Source: Aedes albopictus
Lineage: Eukaryota > Arthropoda > Insecta > Diptera > Culicidae
DNA length: 64,000 nucleotides
Assembly (NCBI RefSeq): GCF_035046485.1
Contig: NC_085138.1
Coordinates: 329,960,129-330,024,128 of the forward strand
Reading direction: 5' to 3'
Shown: positions 1-11,989 of the stretch, piece by piece
Position numbering within the stretch: the stretch's first letter is position 1
How the letters are laid out: each line of letters starts with the position of its first letter
Position numbers and translations under genes: made by a program
Notes under the pieces: generated by a model
Seen by the model: only the letters and a program-made list of their open reading frames with translations
What the model was told of the DNA's origin: nothing
The model's database searches: none

Positions 1-22
1 CTACTTTGTATCTTTCTATCCA

Positions 23-24
<2 letters not shown>

Positions 25-90
<66 letters not shown>
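25..90. repeat. (CT)n microsatellite
   Basis: An almost uninterrupted run of about 32 CT dinucleotides. It has no coding content and lies in fz intron sequence. Confidence 0.97.
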
Positions 91-93
<3 letters not shown>

Positions 94-359
94 ACATATA
101 CAACTCATGTATATTCATATGTTCATAGCCATCGCTAGAACCAGAAACGAATTGGAAAAAAAGTTGTTTCCCTCCCTTCCAACTTCCACTCACAGCACAG
201 TGTATATAACGCCTAAAAGTTATGCAACCAAAGCGTGCTGTGCCGCTTTACCATATTCACCTTATTCACCACACAATGTATCACCTTACGAACACTATAA
301 AATAACCCCCTATCAATGGATCGCATCACCGACCCAACGGTGACTCCCAGATCTCCCAT

Positions 360-640
360 CCTTTCCGTTTAACAAATACCCCAGTCCGTGCTGGTTGTGG
401 GGACGCAGAGGTGATCTTGGTCTTTAGTAGCAACAACCAGCACACTCTAACATTCCTTTCGCTTCCCAACTGACTATTAGGACGTGGCCGGCGCCGTTAT
501 TGATCCAGAATGTATGAGCTGCTTAAATTGCACTTTGAGAATAAGTGGAGTGTCCCAGCCCTTATTCATTTGGATCTCAGTGCAATTGATACCAGCTCAG
601 ATCAATCACGGAGGAGCAACCATTGACATGTATAGTCAGA
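360..640. repeat. Dispersed repeat, copy 1
   Basis: This block shares a 20-base core (gtggccggcgccgttattga, 484-503) with 41279-41298. The two loci also share flanking pieces: cattcctt...ccc upstream and gtgcaatt...tcaatcacggag.agcaac downstream. Two copies with the same order of conserved blocks indicate an interspersed repeat of about 250-350 bp. The class is unknown: there is no TIR, poly-A tail or coding sequence. Confidence 0.6.
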
Positions 641-3606
641 TTTGATCGTTTTTGATCGTTTTATGATCATAGAGTTGTGAAGCAAACTTCAAAGTCTGAA
701 CCTGTGCCACAATCACCAAGTTAAATATACTTTCGACTTCATTTTGGCGTAAATAAATGTACAGCTATTTCTTTTCTCAATTATACCATCTGACGGCGTT
801 CTGTTCACAATCCCAATAGTGAAAACGTGATTCCATGCAAATGCCACCCTCTCGAAGCTCGTACACATCCAGCCCATGTGCTTTGCATAAAAATCGTTTT
901 CACTTGCAAATATGTAGCGGTAGGTAGGTATGTCTCTGCTCTATTACTCTCGAGTCACATTTCCAGACGGGGAGGAAAAAACTAAGCATCAACCCATTCG
1001 ACCGAGTGTTGTTCTCCTATCATCGCGTGCAAAACTAACTGACATCATCGCGTGAGCCTGAGAATCTGGTTAACCGCATGCTTCCTGGCTAACGAGTCGA
1101 GTAGGTACCTCCGTACCTACCCAGTACCCATATCTATGGTTGAAATGAAAAGTGCGACGAAGTGCACAACAGCTGTCACCAGGGATGAGAAATGTACTGG
1201 AAAAAACGGTTACCGACTGTACATTTGACATTTTTCCACACGAACATCACAAGCCCAGCCAAACTCAAACTGTTCGAAAAATAAATGTCATAACATTTTT
1301 TTTCCTGCAGCCTTATTCCTCGAAACGGTTTTCAAGCGCGAGAGCGCCAGTACTCGAGCACAACGACGACAAAAATTTCTGTCTCTCCCATTTTCGCATT
1401 TTTCTGCGTTTTAAACCGCTTCTAGACAAACTTCTTTACATGCATCACAAAGCTAGGAGTGTGCTCTAGCTATTTGTGCAAATAGATTTAAATTATTTAT
1501 TAAAACAAGTGAGTTATTAGCAGTTGAAAATATTTGACATTTTTCGCAATCACCCGCCTCAGCATGACTGCTCATAAATATTTTCGTGGGGAAGCGAAAA
1601 CCATCAAGCGTCTGCTTGACTGCCGTCGGCGCGGCGTCTGATGGTATTGGTGCTGCCGTTGTTTTGTTTTTATTTTACTGCCAGTATCGTTGAACGGTAA
1701 ACAGAAAAAAGTCTCATTCTCATGCCTGGCTGTCACACATCCGACTGCGATGACGACGATATGCCCGAGGGCGGGTGGAAAGCAAGCCGCGGTGATGGTC
1801 GTTGTTGATCATAAGTTGCTCTTTCGGCGCCTTACCAGATTGAACTCCGCTGGCAGGCAATGATATTTCTCTTTTTTCTTTCGCCAACTGATGGCATCTA
1901 AATTGAGCATACACATATAGACTGCTATCTGCGAAACGCGTTGCAATAAGCGTTCGTGAAGCTCGTTGATGGGTCTCCGTGTGCCACCACCGCCATCATC
2001 TGTGTGCGAAAGGTTTGACTTTATGGAACTTGTTGAAGAGCAACCCACAAGGGTGAACCACCATGAAATGGCAAACATTGCAAACTACTCGGCGATGACA
2101 GCCGATGATGTCTCTGCTCATAGCTCGGCTGTTGTGCTCGTTGGAGTGCGGCCTGAAGATGATGGCTTATGAACCGGTGGTGTTCGATAGCTGTAATCAG
2201 ATACTCTTCGATGGGATACCTGACTTTGACAGCCTAAGTTTCCATCCGCAACCGAAGACGACGACGACGACAACAACGACGGGTTATCGTGTTTAAGGAG
2301 ATGAAAAATCGATGTTGATGCAAGTCAATTAAAATTGCCGGGAGAAAACACTTGGAGCTGGATAAGCGGGCCTTCGCTGAAGTTGGAATTTGCAAGCTGT
2401 GAGACGACGATCGATAGCTGCTTTCACTGCCAATTGCTGTCAAATCACGCAGCTGGACAGGTGTTGAGAGCAAGCACTCAAATAGTCAATCAACAATATG
2501 TGCCTTGTTAGGGCAAGCTGGGGGCAATTAAATATTGCAAATGTTGTTTGAAAAAGGTAGATTCCTTGAGATAATTAATGAAGTTAATTGATCACTAATT
2601 TTGCCATGAGTGAAGATCCGTTTCAACCTGGTCATTATCGCTACTGAACTAGGACCATGTTTATGAAGAGTCACTGTAGAGAAAACATTTCAAATTTCAT
2701 CTCAACCCTGCAACTACGTTCATTAGTTCCATCCTTGCCGCACATTGACCAAATTACTAGTTCTTTAGCATTACAACGTGAAAATCCAAGAACACTTACC
2801 TTGCCAAACCGACCGCGAAATGGGAACCGGATTGATTTAGGCAGCGATGACGCTTCAATCGAATCCTCATATCAACAGGTTCATATGCCTAGCCCAAAAC
2901 ATCATGTGTGAAGGTTTGGTGCGTCCAATCTTCCGGCCGAGTGCGCAACAATTATTTACTTTCTACCTGGCTGCGGGTGCTAGGAAAATGAACCGTAGAA
3001 CCTGTTTACTCGTGTGTATAACATGCCGAGTCATGCATTTCGTGGCCACGAATTCAACGTAGGGTTTTTATCTAATTCTCGTCTAACTAAACTTCGAACA
3101 ATAATGATCGAGCTTATTCTTGCACCTCGCCTTAAGTGTCATGGCCAATTTGGTATCAATTACTAATTTATAAATTAACATGATATGGAAATGTAAAAAT
3201 ATCAAAAAAAATATATACTTTTCCTTAAACAATGAGATTGTATTGTCCTTCAAATTCTGTTACTGTCTAGTCAAAATATGTTCTTGTACAACCTGAATTA
3301 AATTCCCGCCACGTGATAGGGTGCGGACACCGGTTTTGACCAGTCTAAGAGAAATCATTTTTATAAAAATAACCAATAATCCTATGGAAACAAATGAAAG
3401 GTTTATATCTATACTCAATAAGAAAAATGCAGAAATCAAGCTAATACTTGATGTTTGTATTAAAAGTGGCACTGGCCAAAATAAAAGCACTGCCGCGGTG
3501 CACCTATTCATTATTGTCAAATAATGTAATTTTTGGTTCGTAAAACACACAGTCGACTGCCCGGTGCAGATAGTCGTCGTATTCGCACTGATATAATGAT
3601 TATAAC
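641..3606. other. Intronic sequence without recognisable gene
   Basis: Mostly unique-looking, moderately AT-rich DNA. Short open frames here have no domain, no family resemblance and no splice-site pairing. A CGA/CAA-rich stretch near 2255-2280 is simple sequence. By position this is part of an fz intron on the minus strand. Confidence 0.6.
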
Positions 3607-3607
3607 A

Positions 3608-3873
3608 CTAGCTGTCCCAGCAAGCTTTGTCTTGCCTACTGCGTTTTTTGACATTTCAAGTTTCTACCCAAGACCAAGTCCCCGGTCAAAATGTAAGGAA
3701 AATTGATTTCTAAAAACTCTTTATTTTTCCCTCATAAACCAATTATTTGTCTCATAAACCTTCCTTGGGTGAAAACTAACAGAACAAAACTAAGACGACC
3801 AAAATCGGACCTTCCGTTCGTGAATTATGCGCGGTCCCACATATGCCACTGCATAAATATATATATTTCCTGG
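3608..3873 (-). mobile_element. Non-autonomous Helitron, 5' end eroded
   Basis: Read on the minus strand this matches the complete Helitron at 16974-17229. Shared parts are the gcagtgg / tgggaccgcgcata block, the accaaggaaggtttatgagac-like block, and a 3' end with an inverted pair (ggcaagac...gcttgc) followed by CTAG at 3608-3611. The TC 5' terminus is not clean; the tatatatat leader fades near 3873. It carries no Rep/helicase, so it is non-autonomous. Confidence 0.7.
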
Positions 3874-5389
3874 GATATTCATGGAAATATTTGGACAAGA
3901 TCCTAATACCAAGTGAGCTCTTGAGCAGATTTACAGCGAATTTTTGACAAATTAATAGCAAATATTTCATCGATTTCTAACGTGAGCCTAGGAGAAGTCC
4001 TGCGTTTACCCCTGAAGGGTTTGTTCACCGTGTCAAATAAGTTCTCATACAAAATACAAATTAAGAAAATATAATTTTATTTCACATCTGTGGTTCGTAT
4101 TTTGTAAATGAATGCATGTAATAAAAAGCCTCATAATACTGATTAAATAAAGCATACGGTTGAGAATAACGTTATTTTGTATTTGTTTTCATAGGATACG
4201 CAAGAAAAATGCGTGTTTCATTCTACGGTAGCTGAATAGAGTCTACAATATTTAATTTTAGGTTTTATCCCACATTCTTAAAAAATTAGGAATTTACACG
4301 TGACGTAAACCATCAAAGTACGTAAACATTTCATGACTGAATGGCAAATTAGATTTAATTTTACATCCATCATGTAAGTTCGAGTTGGTTGCACAAGATG
4401 TCAACAAACCTATCTGACCAGATAGGTAGAAACAGTTTTACATTTATCGTTTGTCTCACAACTCGGTGATACAGCCGAGAGGTATAGTACCTGCCTCTCA
4501 ATCAGCGGACCAGAGTCCGAATCTCGTTCATTATTTTACTTACATATGTTTTATCTCTCGGTTCGGTTCTAGCGATTGCTAGCTCGACTTTATTTGTGAT
4601 AGAAGATGTAAATTTGTGTCAAACGGTCCGCTCCTTTTATGTGCATCCAAGTAAACTTAAATTTACATGATTTTTTCTAAGAGTGCATGTATTGTACCAA
4701 GTGGATAAAATAACACTGAAACAATACAATTTTAGTGATGCCATGGTAAGAAATTTGTAAGTGAACTCAACATGGGCTAATTTCCTTGAAAATTACCGTA
4801 ATATTAAAGATAAACATCATAAAACGTAAATTTTGGTAAGAATTTATCGCAATAGGTATACAAGCATGTTTAAGAAGTGAGAAATGGTGCGAATCAACAT
4901 GATTAGATGTGGCCATGCTTCTATAACACAAAAAATCTCATATTAGCAGGTAATTGGACATTTTTGTTAAATTTACGTTTAATTGTGTACAACATAAAAC
5001 GGCTTCGTACGTCACCAATACAGATTCTCATATTTTCTTCATTCTGATCATAGTTGCTACTGTCAATGGTGAGCATAGGAATCTGTTTTAACTTAAAACC
5101 GTTACTCGTTAAAATGCGACGAAATACCAATAAAAATGCGTGCGTGCCAGCTGAAATGCACTTACGACACATAAGCGATCAGCAGAGAAGGATAAAGGAC
5201 AGTTAATTCCAAAACATATAATGTATTTGGTCAGTGTTAAATCTCCTTTCAATAAAGTAAATTACTTTGAAAATCATAATTACAGATGTGAAATGAATTC
5301 AATTTGATTTCGTATGAGAACTTATAGGACACGGTGTACGTAAGTTTTTTGTTTATGTTTTCAAAGGCTATTACTGGGTTTCGCGGGAG
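3874..5389. other. AT-rich intron, nothing coding seen
   Basis: AT-rich DNA with scattered short ORFs lacking any domain. The only recognisable element is a tRNA-like SINE head near 4449-4530, listed separately. Confidence 0.5.
4449..4530 (+). repeat. tRNA-like (probable SINE head)
   Basis: A box-A-like segment (cagccgagaggtatagta) and a box-B-like segment (gagtccgaatctc) lie at pol III promoter spacing. I cannot close a full cloverleaf, so this is more likely a decayed tRNA-derived SINE than a tRNA gene. A weaker relative lies at 45152-45235. Confidence 0.35.
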
Positions 5390-5690
5390 AACAATAACAA
5401 ATTGAAACATATAGCTTTTGATGAGATCCTTTTGAAAAACTTTCAGTAAGGCTGAACCTGCTTGATGATGATGAACCTGGGCTTATTAGGGGAATATCTG
5501 TAAGTAAAAAGAAAATCGTGTTAAATGCTGTTCCTTTGAATTCCACTAAGAATTTCCCTTCTTTAACAGATACGTATTTCGATCTCAACGGTAAGGTCGT
5601 CTTCAGTGTCTTGTGCTTGACTCGACTCCGAGTCTTGTCAATGCCCATGGGCATTGTAAAATATGCATATTTTGTAAAATTGTAAAATAT
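5390..5690. repeat. Dispersed repeat with gatacgtatttcg core, copy 1
   Basis: Contains gatgatgatgaacctgggc at 5465-5484 and, further on, acagatacgtatttcgat with a downstream ggtcgtcttcagtgtc. The same pieces occur at 16735-16890, but there the second piece is reverse-complemented. The two copies are therefore rearranged or foldback relatives of one repeat family. No coding content. Confidence 0.5.
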
Positions 5691-5799
5691 GTAAAATTGT
5701 AAAATATGCATATTTTACCACAGTCTGTGTTTCCACTAGGGATGTAGTACCGGTAGTACCGGTACCGAAAATACCGGTATTACCGACCAATTTTTGGTA

Positions 5800-6620
5800 C
5801 ACTCAAACCTCCATTTAGGTAGGATCCATTTAGGTAAAATCTATTTAGGTCCCTCCATTTAGGTAACGTTACCTAAATGGAATTTGATTGTGTTCAGATC
5901 AGTTGGAGTACTTGAGATTAGGTATAAGGTTGGTTTAGAGGAAAGAAGTAGTGTGTGGTGTTAAGGGGATATGGGGAGAGGGGAGGAGGGATTAAATGTT
6001 GAGATATGCCCCCTAAACACCCCCCCCCCCTTCCATGCAGTGTTGAAAAGTGTCAGTATCCGGCGTCATTTCCGGTTAAAATTGAGATAATCAACCATCC
6101 TTCCATCATTCAATTGATATGTATAAGCTCCAGCATTGATGACGTCAAACTCGACATCAACCTATCATTCACCTGTTTTTATTTTGGCCACGAAACCCAA
6201 CATAGACCCAACAGTTGTTCAATGTTGGTCCAACAATGGTCCAACATGCGATAAAAATTGACCCGACTTTGACCCGACATTCAATTATTTTTCAGTCTGG
6301 CGGAATTTTGCAAGGTTTTCGTGTTTCATGCTCAGTTAGTCATTTGAATGGCAGTTCTGATCTAAGACTCTCCAAAACCCCCGAAACGCCCCTTAAGCCC
6401 CTCCCCTCCTGAAACCCATCCCCTCCTGAAACTCCTTGAAAGCCATCTGAAACTCCGGATGACCTCCTTTAAATCTCCTAGTAACTCTCCCTTCTTAAAC
6501 TTCTATGCAACATTGTACTCCATTTAGGTAATAAACTGAATCCATTTAGGTAATGAATCCATTTAGGTAAAAATTCTATTTAGGCAGTCCCGACCCATTA
6601 CCTAAATGGAGGTTTTGGTG
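5800..6620. mobile_element. TA-flanked TIR element with ccatttaggta iterons
   Basis: Termini cactcaaacctcc... and ...ggaggttttggtg are imperfect inverted repeats and are bordered by TA at 5798-5799 and 6621-6622. Each end carries several spaced copies of catttaggta: four on the left by 5865 and four or more on the right from 6516. There is no transposase ORF, so this is a non-autonomous Tc1/mariner-type element by TSD. The interior includes degenerate 'cctgaaac' repeat near 6360-6500. Confidence 0.75.
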
Positions 6621-6899
6621 TAACTTTAAACTCCAAGTGCTGTATTTGTTATCCAAAAAGTATTGCATTACAAAGTAATAACATTCTTAGTTATTAATTT
6701 GTACTTTCGATAGGTCCATGATGTAATATCAAAACTTGTAATTGTTGTTTAATCAACAAATACCACATCAATACCAAACACTGCTCAAATACATAGAAAT
6801 GGTTATTGTGATGTTCTTCCAATGTTTCGTATAATAACATAGCAACGACAATATTTGGTATAAAGTCACAGGTTGCTCTTTGCATGGTATTTGTAAGTT

Positions 6900-9107
6900 C
6901 CCAAGCAACACAGAAAACATCTTTGGACCATCAGTATTTCCAAAGATGTTTTTTAAGTAAATTATAAGCGATTCAGAAAACATCTTGTGTTAATATCCAG
7001 CTGTAATTATGCTGATCGAAAACAAACAACACCAAACATGTTATTGTCTATATCACGTATGAAATATGTTTATATAACTATTATATAACAGAAACATCAA
7101 GTTGCTAATTCAATCATGAAAGCAGACGCGACAGAACAACAGAAAGAAGATGAAGATAAAAATAAACCAAAATGCAAACATTGTATGCATATTTTAACCA
7201 TTCCTAGGAGGCTCTGGTCGATGGGGGAGAGTGAGTGGTTCAAGGGAATTGACCTAAAGTAACAGTGAAGTTTCTGAAAAAAAAAATCAATCAGCACTTC
7301 TCGGTCGATGGGGTTACAATTGATGTTCCAGTCCCCCATACCGTTTGCCGGTTACCATATCCTTCCTTACGAACGTCCCCGCGCTAATTAGGATCACCAT
7401 ACACAAATTTGGCCAACATCCTCAAGGCCAAAATGTACAGGCTGCTGATCTACCAACTGGTCTGTCGAATACCATCCAGAAACACCGCGCAACTTGTATT
7501 CCGGCCTATGTGAAAGAATCAGCATCCAACAGTCGGTGCTGTTCCAACTCCAGCGTGAATTCCGTCACTCAAACTTCACCTCTAGCACAAATGAATTTCA
7601 CCGGAACCTTTTCTCAGTGCTCCAATGCACTGCGTCGTCATTATCCTGTTACCGCGGGGATTATACGGAACACTGAATGGTCGGATAAATTATCGACCAC
7701 CTATAATTCCACGGAAAACACAAAACTCCGTCGGACCATCAGCAGCGCAATTTTTTACTATTGACAATTATTTTGCCATTTTGACAGGTATAGCCCCGCT
7801 AAAAGTATAGCTATAAATATGTTATTTTGGCGTAGTCTAAATGTTAAGAAAACAAAGAGTGAGGGTATGTTGAAATGATGTTATTTAGACGTATTATAAA
7901 TGCTTTTTCCGTTATTGATTGCAAAGTTGCTCTCAGGGTGCAAATTTAACGTATTTTGAACTTGTTTTAAAAAGCTTGACGTGTAAAGATTGGTTGTTCT
8001 TATTTATGAAACGTCATGTAGATTACAGTGCCGAACAGATATATTAATACACAAATTAAAAAAAATGGAACAAAACCCACGCTTTCATTGCTCGCTCGAA
8101 ATTATTAAGGAATCTACTTCCTCAGTTTAAAAATACTCGAACTTTACTTGAGTAATAATCAGTAGTTAGCCAGAGGTTCAGTTATTTAAAAAAAGAAAAT
8201 ATTGATTGCAACATTTTTGAACGGTACTGTAAGCCAATTGGAAAAGCTGCCATATTGCTCTCACCGTAATTTGGAAAAAATAGAAAATTTAGAAAAAAAA
8301 TGCACCATTTGATTGATTCAATCTGAATATTTCAACGCAATTCAGGGGCGGTTGAATTTTAGATAGGTAAAATCATATATTCCACCATAAATCTTTAATC
8401 GCAATCAAAAAACACTACCCTTCCTGAAAATAAACCAATACGTAAATTGCCATTAATTTGTTGTAGAAAATATGGTCTTTGTCTTCATCACCAGAGAACA
8501 ATTTGTCGCGTTGTTGGAGTCATAACATTATATGTAATAATTTTTTTTTTCCGTCAGTCGCTACGTAGTCGATATCTTCATTATGAGATTATATTTATAT
8601 TATTATGTAGTTCGTTATAAACAAGGCTCTCGCAAGTTAAATCACTATCAATTTTTCCAATTTGAACCCATGCATGTGGTATGTTATATAATAGTATTTT
8701 ACAAATCGTATTACTAAGGCCGTTCACAATGCTGTTTTATTTTGTATGGCGAGTTTTAAAAATTTTAAAACTCGCCATACAAAATAAAACAGCATTGCGA
8801 ACGGTCTAAGAAGCAGCTTAGTTTCAACCAATGAATATATTTGTATTATTAAGGTATTTTCCAAGTATCCATTTCCGAAAAGTAACTTTGTTAATGCATG
8901 AAAGCTAAATGGAAAGCAATTATTAGTACTAGAAGAGTATTGGGATACATCTTATATAACCTTAAAGATGTTTTATAAGCCGCCATTTTTTGCGCTGTTT
9001 TGAATATATAAGTATCCCATACGACGTTAAAAATGCAGGAATAATACAATCGAGTTAGTTCGAAACTTGAATTTTAAACTCTTATATAACAAGCTGTGTT
9101 ACTTGGG
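6900..9107. mobile_element. Candidate non-autonomous element, cccaag.aacacag termini
   Basis: A 14-base near-perfect inverted pair marks the ends: cccaagcaacacag at 6900-6913 and ctgtgttacttggg at 9094-9107. Both subterminal zones also share aaagatgtttt and tatataac motifs. No TSD is obvious. An open frame at 7345-7764 has no recognised domain. A compact palindrome (8720-8804) lies inside. The call rests on the termini alone. Confidence 0.4.
8720..8804. repeat. 85-bp near-perfect palindrome
   Basis: The arms (ccgttcacaatgctg... / ...cagcattgcgaacgg) pair along the whole 85 bp around an axis at about 8762, with one visible mismatch. It is likely a tiny foldback MITE. A pre-miRNA-like hairpin is possible in principle, but nothing else supports transcription. 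Confidence 0.7.
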
Positions 9108-9169
9108 TTATTTCCTACTGATCTGGTATCGAATGATGGCAAAGTATTGAAAATTGGTGATGGCGAACA

Positions 9170-9560
9170 TTGCGAAAAAAACAGTTTTTGTTTTAAAATT
9201 CAAGATGGTTGCCGAATTCGATATGTCTGACCCAATTGGGTTTTTAAATTAAGAAAAATGTATTGATTTTTTGATTTTATACAAAAGAGCACCTTTTTCT
9301 GAACCACCATGATTTTTTTCAGAATTTTAGAACTTCATTTTGGTACCTAAAATCGCTTTCGGAGAGATTTTTCAAAATCACCTTTTGACAGCTGGCCAAC
9401 TGCTTGACAGCTCCGCCCAGTACAAAATGCGACGAGGGGTGATTCGACAAATCGCTCCCATACAAACTTCAAATTGATTTTTAAATAGGTTCCCGGGCAC
9501 CAAAATTCATGAAAATTTGGATTTCGGCTCAGTTTTGCATGCAGATTCTGAATATATAAT
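9170..9560. repeat. Dispersed repeat, inverted partner at 28090-28440
   Basis: Shared blocks, reverse-complemented at the second site, include gacgaggggtgattcgacaa, ctcccatacaaacttcaaa, tcatgaaaatttggat and gcaccttttt. No TIR or ORF is visible. Confidence 0.65.
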
Positions 9561-10415
9561 TATCTCAACACCGCTAAAGAAGCCAATTCTATAAATTCAA
9601 ATATGCAGTAGCTCTTTCTTCCTTCTTTCCAAAATATTTCGTTTTGAAGGGGTTATTGAAGAAACTGTCCAGATATAACAGTTTCAATAAGCTAACAACT
9701 GACATAAAACAAGGAATTACAGAAATGGTTGTGGCTCTAATATGAGGGGGTCCAGCAATTTGAGCAACCAAAAGCATTTCGTTTACTTTTTTCAACAGGG
9801 TTTTCAGAAAATAATTACCTAATACATTTTTACAAACAAGAAGCATATAGTGGACCGATCTCAGCGAGAATAGCTAAAAGAGCAAAATTTGTATAATGAA
9901 ATTAAAAATTGTTGCAATGCTTGTAGCTAATGACATAAAAACTGGATTGCTCATACACTTGTTAAACCATCCATACAGGAATTATATTCCAACTATTTGC
10001 AAGTAAATTCTTTATGTTTAGGTCTTATCTTGAAAATGCAATCAACTTTCATCCATCAGCCAAACGAGCCATGGCAAATCCTCGTTTAGCCGTCGTTGTC
10101 ACGCATACCGTGCAGCACTCCCATACATAACGAAACTACACTACAAAGTGTTTCTATCCGGAGCAATTATTTGCTCCGACAAAGGTGAAGACCTTTCCCC
10201 GTCTAAAATTCCATTCCTCCACTGACTTCAAGAGAAATAGCTTTACTAACGCAGTACGAAGCGCATCCCACAGAAGAAGGAACTTCTTCCGTTGCACTAC
10301 AGCTACAGCAACATAAAACCAATAGATTTATATCCCCACAGCACGGAAGATACCAAACTTGGCGGCTCGTTGAATGATGGCGTGTCCTAATGATGTGGCC
10401 TTTGGTGGAACTTAC
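9561..10415 (-). other. fz intron 3' of the TM3-TM4 exon
   Basis: Begins at the GTAAGT donor of the exon ending at 10416 and continues left. No further fz exon (TM5 onward) is visible in 1-10415, so this intron runs off the window. Confidence 0.65.
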
Positions 10416-10641
10416 CTTCAACTTTGCCGAGAGCGAGCACGAAAATGGTCTGGATCGCCGGAATCGCCCACGCCACCAAGTGGAACAGATGGGATCGGTT
10501 TTCGATTGCTTCGTGACCCCACTTGAGACCCGCCGCCAGGAACCAGGCCAGCGCTAGGCAAGCCCACCAGGCAAAGGCAGCCATGCAGCAGAAGTACAGC
10601 GCCATAAACAGGACCGTGCAGGACGTCGACTGGCGGTGACC
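10416..10641 (-). CDS. fz: Frizzled Wnt receptor, internal exon (TM3-TM4)
   Basis: This 226-bp exon encodes 75 residues plus one base, starting GHRQSTSCTVLFMALYFCC and running through WFLAAGLKWGHEAIE to PAIQTIFVLALGKVE. WFLAAGLKWGHEAIE is a hallmark of Frizzled proteins at intracellular loop 2/TM4. SHLFHLVAWA resembles Drosophila fz more than Fz2 as I recall them. The cysteine of TSCT is the family's conserved TM3 cysteine, which pairs with extracellular loop 1. Minus-strand acceptor ...ccatag precedes 10641 and donor gtaagt follows 10416, ending in phase 1. Frizzleds are seven-pass plasma-membrane receptors for Wnt and planar polarity signalling. Codon use is GC-richer than the surrounding intron. 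The next exon should begin within a Gly codon left of the window. Confidence 0.93.
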
Positions 10642-10736
10642 CTATGGTGACCGTGAGAAACGTTCGGTTATTATCGTTCGAGGCTGTAAAGATGTCAACT
10701 CTCGATATTGACGACATCGACGGACGACGTGCTTAC
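10642..10736 (-). other. Short fz intron (95 bp)
   Basis: Bounded by donor gtaagc (10731-10736 read on minus) and acceptor catag (ending at 10642). Phase 0: the upstream exon ends STITQ and the downstream exon starts GHRQ. It is the only compact intron of the gene visible here. Confidence 0.9.
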
Positions 10737-10931
10737 CTGAGTAATGGTGGACAGCATGTGCATCCGACCGAGTTTGATGTGCGGTTGAAACGGTTCACGG
10801 CACGCCACGGAATCGCCGGCCCCGAGCCCGGCGACGTAAGCGCATCCGACGATGAGATAGCAGATGGCCAGGAACACAATTGGACGCTCCGGATATCGGA
10901 AGCGAGATGAATCTATCATGAACGTTAGGAC
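10737..10931 (-). CDS. fz: Frizzled Wnt receptor, internal exon (TM1 end-TM2-ECL1)
   Basis: A 195-bp exon, phase 0 at both ends, encoding 65 residues from VLTFMIDSSRFRYPERPIVF to LGRMHMLSTITQ. The segment SSRFRYPERPI is the first intracellular loop typical of Frizzled. VFLAICYLIVGCAYVAGL is TM2. DSVACREPF carries the loop-1 cysteine. The acceptor is a good pyrimidine tract ending ctttccag, and the donor is gtaagc. A Met codon early in the exon (ATGATAGATTC) is internal, not a start, because the upstream residues VLTF are conserved and are preceded by a proper acceptor. The exon joins in frame to 33769-33888 across a 22.8-kb intron. Confidence 0.94.
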
Positions 10932-11989
10932 CTGGAAAGGGAGAGGATATTGTGAGTTCAGCGTTTATTTTTTTATGACATGAATTGATCGTGGGGTGAG
11001 CTTCAGTATGCATAAAAAGTATGCAAATATTTCTGAGTTTCTTCAAGAATGACACCAGGATTTCATGCAGTTGTTTCCCCAGAAGCATCGAAATCTTCCC
11101 AGAAATTCCGTTAGAATAATTTTAAAATCAAATAACTAGAACAAATTTATTCTGTAAGAAATGTTTGATTGTTTTTTTTTTTGTATTTTACATATCTCAT
11201 CCAATGTGGAGGAATAATTTTGGCTTTAAATGACGGACAGAGGGTTTAATAGCCAATTTAGAAACCTGTCAGACCCTCGATGTGTGAGCCAAAAATGCGA
11301 ACGTTTAAATCAGTTAAATGGCCGTCATAAATCCACTTGTTGACCAAATAAGCTGACCGCTTGTTAATTCCAGAAGCCGTCATGTCCTCTCGATAACCAT
11401 CCCAGCAGCCATAAATGGTGAACCACTTCCTAATATCTCAGTCCGAAAGTTCGCCATTCAGCGTTAATTAGTCGAGCGGATGTGAATTAATTTCTCCGTG
11501 CTGCACTAATTAGAAGCACACGCGAGTCAGCCCCAGCGCCACCGCCGCTGATCTCTACACAGTGCAGTGCAGTGGGTCCGAACGTGCGAGGTAGGACCCC
11601 GTTTGCTGATGCTGACTCTAAAGCCCTACCACACCACTACTCACGCTTGAGTCAAGGTCTGTGTGTAGGAAACGTGAGCTTCTCGTTTAATTTCTCGCTG
11701 TTTTTCCCGCGTGATTATTTTAAATTCAGCATGCTGGCCGTTTTTGGCTCGGTTCCAATGGGAGTTTGCTCAGCGGCGGAAGTCGTACATCTTGTGGCGG
11801 TGGCGGCGGTGTTCGGCACGAGGTGAACCGAACAAAACGTAACAAATCCGCAGAACAAGCGGCCAAACGATGTTTAGCTAGTTGCACGACCAACAGACCA
11901 TTAATTGACAGGACGGGGGAGTTGGTTGAAGGTGTTCTATGGGAGTAGCATTATTTTCTTCATCAGAGTAATTTTGGACATATTTTTGC
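10932..11989. other. Intron, unique-looking
   Basis: A moderately GC-rich, low-repeat stretch next to the exon, including 11340-11880. No splice-bounded coding sequence was recognised. It could hold regulatory DNA, but only composition suggests this. Confidence 0.4.

Noticed and set aside
7345..7764. 139-codon frame with Cys/Ser-rich composition
   Set aside because: No recognisable domain, no splice sites, no neighbouring gene parts; left as unassigned interior of a candidate element.
10203..10421. Minus-strand frame overlapping the fz TM3-TM4 exon end
   Set aside because: It reads intron in a different frame; a GTAAGT donor ends the exon at 10416 and the residues do not match Frizzled TM5.
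10644..10910. Plus-strand 88-codon frame
   Set aside because: It is antisense to the fz exon and short intron, which have much stronger evidence.
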